Source: Planctomycetota bacterium (GTDB taxonomy: Bacteria; Planctomycetota; DG-23; SLPQ01). Taken from it: DNA of 10,098 nucleotides. This document shows, in pieces, positions 7,451 to 10,098 of the stretch. The stretch is taken from positions 1 to 10,098 of the forward strand of contig JAGHCE010000246.1 of NCBI GenBank assembly GCA_021160625.1, read 5' to 3'. Under the pieces are notes generated by a model. That model saw only the letters and a list, made by a program, of their open reading frames with translations, was not told the origin of the DNA and searched no databases. The stretch's first letter is position 1; each line of letters begins with the position of its first letter. A program made the translations under genes and the position numbers.

Positions 7451-7479
7451 ATTTTATTACCGGACGCGCAGGTTGTCAA
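7451..7479 (-). promoter_or_regulatory. Predicted sigma70 promoter of the pilus operon
   Basis: On the minus strand, TTGACA (7479-7474, perfect -35 consensus) is followed by a 17-nt spacer and TAAAAT (7456-7451, 5 of 6 to the -10 consensus). Transcription would start near 7444, leaving a leader of about 77 nt before the PilM-PilN ATG. It is the best promoter match noticed in the intergenic regions. Confidence 0.75.
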
Positions 7480-7542
7480 GCGATTTCCGCCCTGCGACGA
7501 TCGACACTACGAACTAACTCAGATACCACCCATGCCCCGCTC

Positions 7543-7571
7543 TTGCCTCCGAGGCGCCCCTTACATATACT
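7543..7571 (+). promoter_or_regulatory. Predicted sigma70 promoter of the methylthiotransferase operon
   Basis: TTGCCT (7543-7548, 4 of 6 to consensus) is followed by a 17-nt spacer and TATACT (7566-7571, 5 of 6). Transcription would start at about 7578, just downstream of the first in-frame ATG (7575) and about 35 nt before the next one (7614). The -35 boxes of the two divergent promoters lie about 64 bp apart, back to back. Confidence 0.55.
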
Positions 7572-7613
7572 ATTATGGTCGTGTCGCGAAAATGTTTCCA
7601 GAAAATTGTCAAA

Positions 7614-8882
7614 ATGCCCGAAAATATTTGGCCGCCCGCCATTCGTGCCCATACCTTCGGCTGCAAGGTCAACTTCTGCGATACGAACGCCCTTCTCGAA
7701 GCCGCCGCCGAATCCGGGTTCAAACGCGCCCCTGAAGGCTCCCAGGCGGCGGTGGAAATCATCAATACCTGCGCCGTCACCGCCAGAAGCGTCCAGAAGG
7801 CCCGTGGCCTCATCCGGCACATCCGCGCCGCAAACCGCCGGGCCGCTATAGTCGTCACAGGGTGCGCCGTTCGCACGCGTGAGAAGACGCTCCTTGAAAT
7901 GCCAGAACCCGACGCATTTTGCGATTCTGTGCGCACCACCCTTGAATATGTCTGTCGCCTTTACGGCTTGAGATCCGCGAGGCTTGCCGCCGGCTTTGAC
8001 CCGGCACGCACCAGGGCCTTTCTCAAGGTTCAGGAGGGCTGCGATGCCTTTTGCTCCTATTGCGTGGTACCCTACGCCCGCGGCAAGCCCCGCAGCGTCC
8101 CCGAGGAAGAGGTGCTCTCGGCCTTCCAGAGGGCACTGGAGAGCGGCTATCGCGAAATCGTCCTTACCGGAACCCACCTGGGCATCTACGGCCGCGACAT
8201 ACCACCGGCGTCGCTGCCGTCACTGATGCAAAGAATCGACGCCCTCAGCGGCGGCTTCCGTGTGCGGACAAGCTCCATCGAACCCCGCGAGGTTTCAGAC
8301 GAACTGCTCGACGTTATGGGTTCATCAAAAACCTTTTGTCCCCACCTCCACGTACCGCTCCAGAGCGGCTCGAATCGCATCCTCCAGGCTATGGGCCGCC
8401 CCTATGGGCGCGAGGAGTTCCTGGAAACGCTCGGCCGCGCCCGCTCGGCGTTGAATAATCCCGCTATCACGACCGACATAATGGCGGGCTTTCCCGGAGA
8501 GACCGAGCGCGACCATCTGGACACACTTGACTTGATGCGCCAAGCGGGCTTCACCAGGGCGCATGTTTTCGTGTTTTCGCCGCGATCGGGAACCGCCGCC
8601 GTCGGCCTCGCCGGGCGCGTCGACGGCCGCCTCGCCAAGCACCGCTCCGGGGAAATCAGGGCTCTCGCCGAGGAAAGCGCGAGGACCTTCCGGCGAAGCC
8701 TTTTCTCCGAGAGGCTCGAAGTCCTGCCGGAAGTCAGCAAGGACGGCTTCCTCGAGGGTTTCTGCCGGCGCTACCAGAGGGTTCGCATCAAGAAAAAAAG
8801 GGAACTTTTGGGTACCCTCGTCAATGTCTATATAACAGGGGAAAGCGGCGACGGCAAGGCACTGGAAAGCCGTCTCGAATAG
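7614..8882 (+). CDS. mtaB: tRNA t6A37 methylthiotransferase MtaB (radical SAM)
   Basis: A 422-residue protein of the methylthiotransferase family. MtaB converts t6A37 to ms2t6A37 in ANN-decoding tRNAs using two 4Fe-4S clusters and S-adenosylmethionine. The N-terminal UPF0004 domain has its three cluster cysteines: Cys17 in TFGCKVN, Cys53 in NTCAVT and Cys84 in VTGCAV. The radical SAM motif CDAFCSYC gives Cys143, Cys147 and Cys150. Conserved LTGTHLGIYG, HLHVPLQSGSNRIL and TTDIMAGFPGET follow. About 364-422 resembles a TRAM RNA-binding domain. GCKVN is typical of MtaB; MiaB has GCQMN, and RimO has a different signature. Start: an ATG at 7575 would add 13 residues, but it lies against the predicted -10 box. 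The ATG at 7614 gives an N-terminus closer to the family norm. Neither has a clear Shine-Dalgarno sequence, so the start is uncertain. It is the first gene of a unit with the HEAT-repeat gene 21 nt downstream. Confidence 0.92.
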   Translation: MPENIWPPAIRAHTFGCKVNFCDTNALLEAAAESGFKRAPEGSQAAVEIINTCAVTARSVQKARGLIRHIRAANRRAAIVVTGCAVRTREKTLLEMPEPDAFCDSVRTTLEYVCRLYGLRSARLAAGFDPARTRAFLKVQEGCDAFCSYCVVPYARGKPRSVPEEEVLSAFQRALESGYREIVLTGTHLGIYGRDIPPASLPSLMQRIDALSGGFRVRTSSIEPREVSDELLDVMGSSKTFCPHLHVPLQSGSNRILQAMGRPYGREEFLETLGRARSALNNPAITTDIMAGFPGETERDHLDTLDLMRQAGFTRAHVFVFSPRSGTAAVGLAGRVDGRLAKHRSGEIRALAEESARTFRRSLFSERLEVLPEVSKDGFLEGFCRRYQRVRIKKKRELLGTLVNVYITGESGDGKALESRLE

Positions 8883-8883
8883 T

Positions 8884-8895
8884 TCCGGTCCGGAG
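8884..8895 (+). promoter_or_regulatory. Ribosome binding site GGAG within a short inverted repeat, before the HEAT-repeat gene
   Basis: GGAG (8892-8895) lies 8 nt before the ATG at 8904 and supports that start. It overlaps an exact 5-1-5 inverted repeat TCCGGTCCGGA (8884-8894), just after the mtaB stop. The one-base gap is too short for an RNA hairpin loop, so a regulatory role is doubtful. Confidence 0.5.
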
Positions 8896-8903
8896 ACGCA
8901 TTT

Positions 8904-10098
8904 ATGCATCACGCCGGAAAAGTCATTTGTGCCCTGGCGCTGTCCGCCTGGCTCTTACCTGCAGCGGCTACCGGCGACGTCGTCACCCTCAACGAGGGCC
9001 AGGTCCTCGAAGGCAAAGCGACCGAGTCCGACGGCCAGGTCCGGATAGTCCTGCCGAACGCGACCGTCGCTTTCCCGAAATCCAAAGTTGTCAGCATCAA
9101 GTACTGCCCCGCGCCCAAAGAGACCTACCTCAAGCGCGCCGGCGAGCTCGCCGACACCGACGCCGACGGCTGGTACCGCCTCGGACTCTATTGCAGCGGC
9201 AAGGGGCTCCGGGAGGCGGCCTCCGACTGTTTCAACAAGGCGCTCGCCGCCGACGCGGATCACGAGGGCGCGCGCACCGAGCTCGGCTTTGTTCGCGAGG
9301 ACGGCAAGTGGATTTCCCACGAGGAGGCTATGGCCCGCAAGGACTACGTGCACTACAAGGGCCGCTGGATAACCCGCAAAGAGGCCGAGTCCCTGCGCGC
9401 CGAGGACCTCCGGCGCAGGCGTATCCGCAACATCCGCACTCGCCTCCGGCTGCTGACATATATAATAACGTACAGCACCCCCGGCAAGAGCCGCGAAGCC
9501 CGGGAAGAGCTCGCCGGGATGAGCGACCCTGCCCTGCTCACACCGCTTGTCGAGCAGACCGGGAACGCCGACCCCCGTGTGAGAAGCGCCTGCCTGGCTG
9601 CGCTCTCCAACTACGGGCAGGACGAGGCCGCCCTCGCGGTGCTTGATGCGGCGATGTGGGACCGCGTCGCCGATGTGCGCCACCAGGCCTTCATCATCCT
9701 CAACGCCAAGCAAAACGAGAAGGCCTTCCAGGCGACGATTGGAAACCTGGTCGGCGGCGATGACGAGATGCGCTTCAGGGCGTCGGAGGTTCTCGGCGCT
9801 ATCGGTGACCAGAGGGTAATCCCATACCTCATCGAGTACGTCTCCTGGACGAGGCCGCTCGCGCCGGCGCGTCGGGGAGTGCGAACCAGGCGTAGGCGAT
9901 ACGACAACGTCACGCACAGGTGGGTCGCCGGCGTGCGCGCAAAGGTGGCTCCGGGCGTCGTCGCGTATGAGCCGATCATAGCCGGCTGGAAACACGGTCG
10001 TGTCGTTGTCCTCAACGATGACCGGGACGACGACTGGCGGGAACCCGGCGGTTTCACGACGGGATTCACTGACGACGTAATCCTCAACTACGAAGCGC
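8904..10098 (+). CDS. Exported protein with N-terminal beta domain, TPR-like segment and HEAT repeats (partial, C-terminus off right edge)
   Basis: The frame runs 398 residues from the ATG at 8904 to the window edge without a stop. Residues 1-23 form a signal peptide (VICALALSAWLLPAAATG), so it acts outside the cytoplasm. Residues 25-66 (GDVVTLNEGQVLEGKAT, then VAFPKSKVVSI) look like a small SH3/LSm-like beta domain common in planctomycete exported proteins. Residues 87-125 resemble a TPR. Two 'dGKW' type units follow (EDGKWISHEEA 132-142; YKGRWITRKEA 151-161). About 195-315 contains three HEAT-like repeats (DPRVRSACLAALSNYG, DVRHQAFIILN, MRFRASEVLGAIGD). An Arg-rich patch (323-332) and an Asp-rich patch (371-377) come after them. 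It probably acts as a protein-interaction scaffold; no catalytic motif is visible and the substrate is unknown. It lies 21 nt after mtaB, so the two are probably cotranscribed, without an obvious functional link. Confidence 0.8.
   Translation, partial: MHHAGKVICALALSAWLLPAAATGDVVTLNEGQVLEGKATESDGQVRIVLPNATVAFPKSKVVSIKYCPAPKETYLKRAGELADTDADGWYRLGLYCSGKGLREAASDCFNKALAADADHEGARTELGFVREDGKWISHEEAMARKDYVHYKGRWITRKEAESLRAEDLRRRRIRNIRTRLRLLTYIITYSTPGKSREAREELAGMSDPALLTPLVEQTGNADPRVRSACLAALSNYGQDEAALAVLDAAMWDRVADVRHQAFIILNAKQNEKAFQATIGNLVGGDDEMRFRASEVLGAIGDQRVIPYLIEYVSWTRPLAPARRGVRTRRRRYDNVTHRWVAGVRAKVAPGVVAYEPIIAGWKHGRVVVLNDDRDDDWREPGGFTTGFTDDVILNYEA

Noticed and set aside
5217..7517. A 766-codon open frame on the plus strand opposite the PilM-PilN gene
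   Set aside because: It is antisense to a gene with clear PilM and PilN motifs. Its product is His/Arg/Leu-rich with no family resemblance, as expected when a GC-rich gene is read on the opposite strand.
8955..9995. A 346-codon minus-strand frame opposite the HEAT-repeat gene, and likewise 7476-8177 opposite mtaB
   Set aside because: The plus-strand genes carry diagnostic motifs (radical SAM cysteines; signal peptide and HEAT repeats), while the minus-strand products are unrecognisable.

Overview
The window is GC-rich (roughly 58-60% by eye). It carries two divergent transcription units around one intergenic region at about 7368-7613. No RNA genes, mobile elements, CRISPR arrays or phage features were seen. 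The style of the proteins suggests a member of the Planctomycetota or the wider PVC superphylum: long TPR/HEAT envelope proteins, a Gly/Asn-rich secretin-type protein with a YDVxDL motif, and an exported 'GDVVTLNEG' plus 'dGKW' protein. Other GC-rich Gram-negative phyla with the same protein style cannot be excluded from sequence alone.

The left unit (minus strand, 7367 down to the left edge) looks like a derived type IV pilus alignment complex (pilMNOPQ order). In transcription order it holds four genes: (1) one polypeptide joining a PilM-like actin-fold domain to a PilN-like membrane domain; (2) a PilO-like single-span protein; (3) a single-span protein with a fibronectin-III-like domain interrupted by a helical insert, sitting in the pilP position; (4) a large exported protein with four degenerate N-terminal repeats, TPRs and an STN/secretin N-domain, probably the PilQ-type secretin, cut by the left window edge. 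A near-consensus sigma70 promoter (TTGACA, 17 nt, TAAAAT) lies upstream, and each gene has a good Shine-Dalgarno sequence. The gene order and protein types recall the Amuc_1098-1102 cluster of Akkermansia muciniphila, where Amuc_1100 is the PilO-like protein.

The right unit (plus strand) starts with a radical-SAM tRNA methylthiotransferase of the MtaB type. After 21 nt comes an exported protein with an N-terminal beta domain, a TPR-like segment and HEAT repeats, cut by the right edge. It is unlikely to be functionally linked to the pilus genes beyond sharing the intergenic region.

The most interesting points are the PilM-PilN fusion that keeps the PilN 'INLMP' PilM-docking motif inside one chain, the charged helical inserts that split otherwise recognisable domains in two subunits of the same complex, and the four-copy LG(F)F..R.L.KYI repeat at the front of the secretin.
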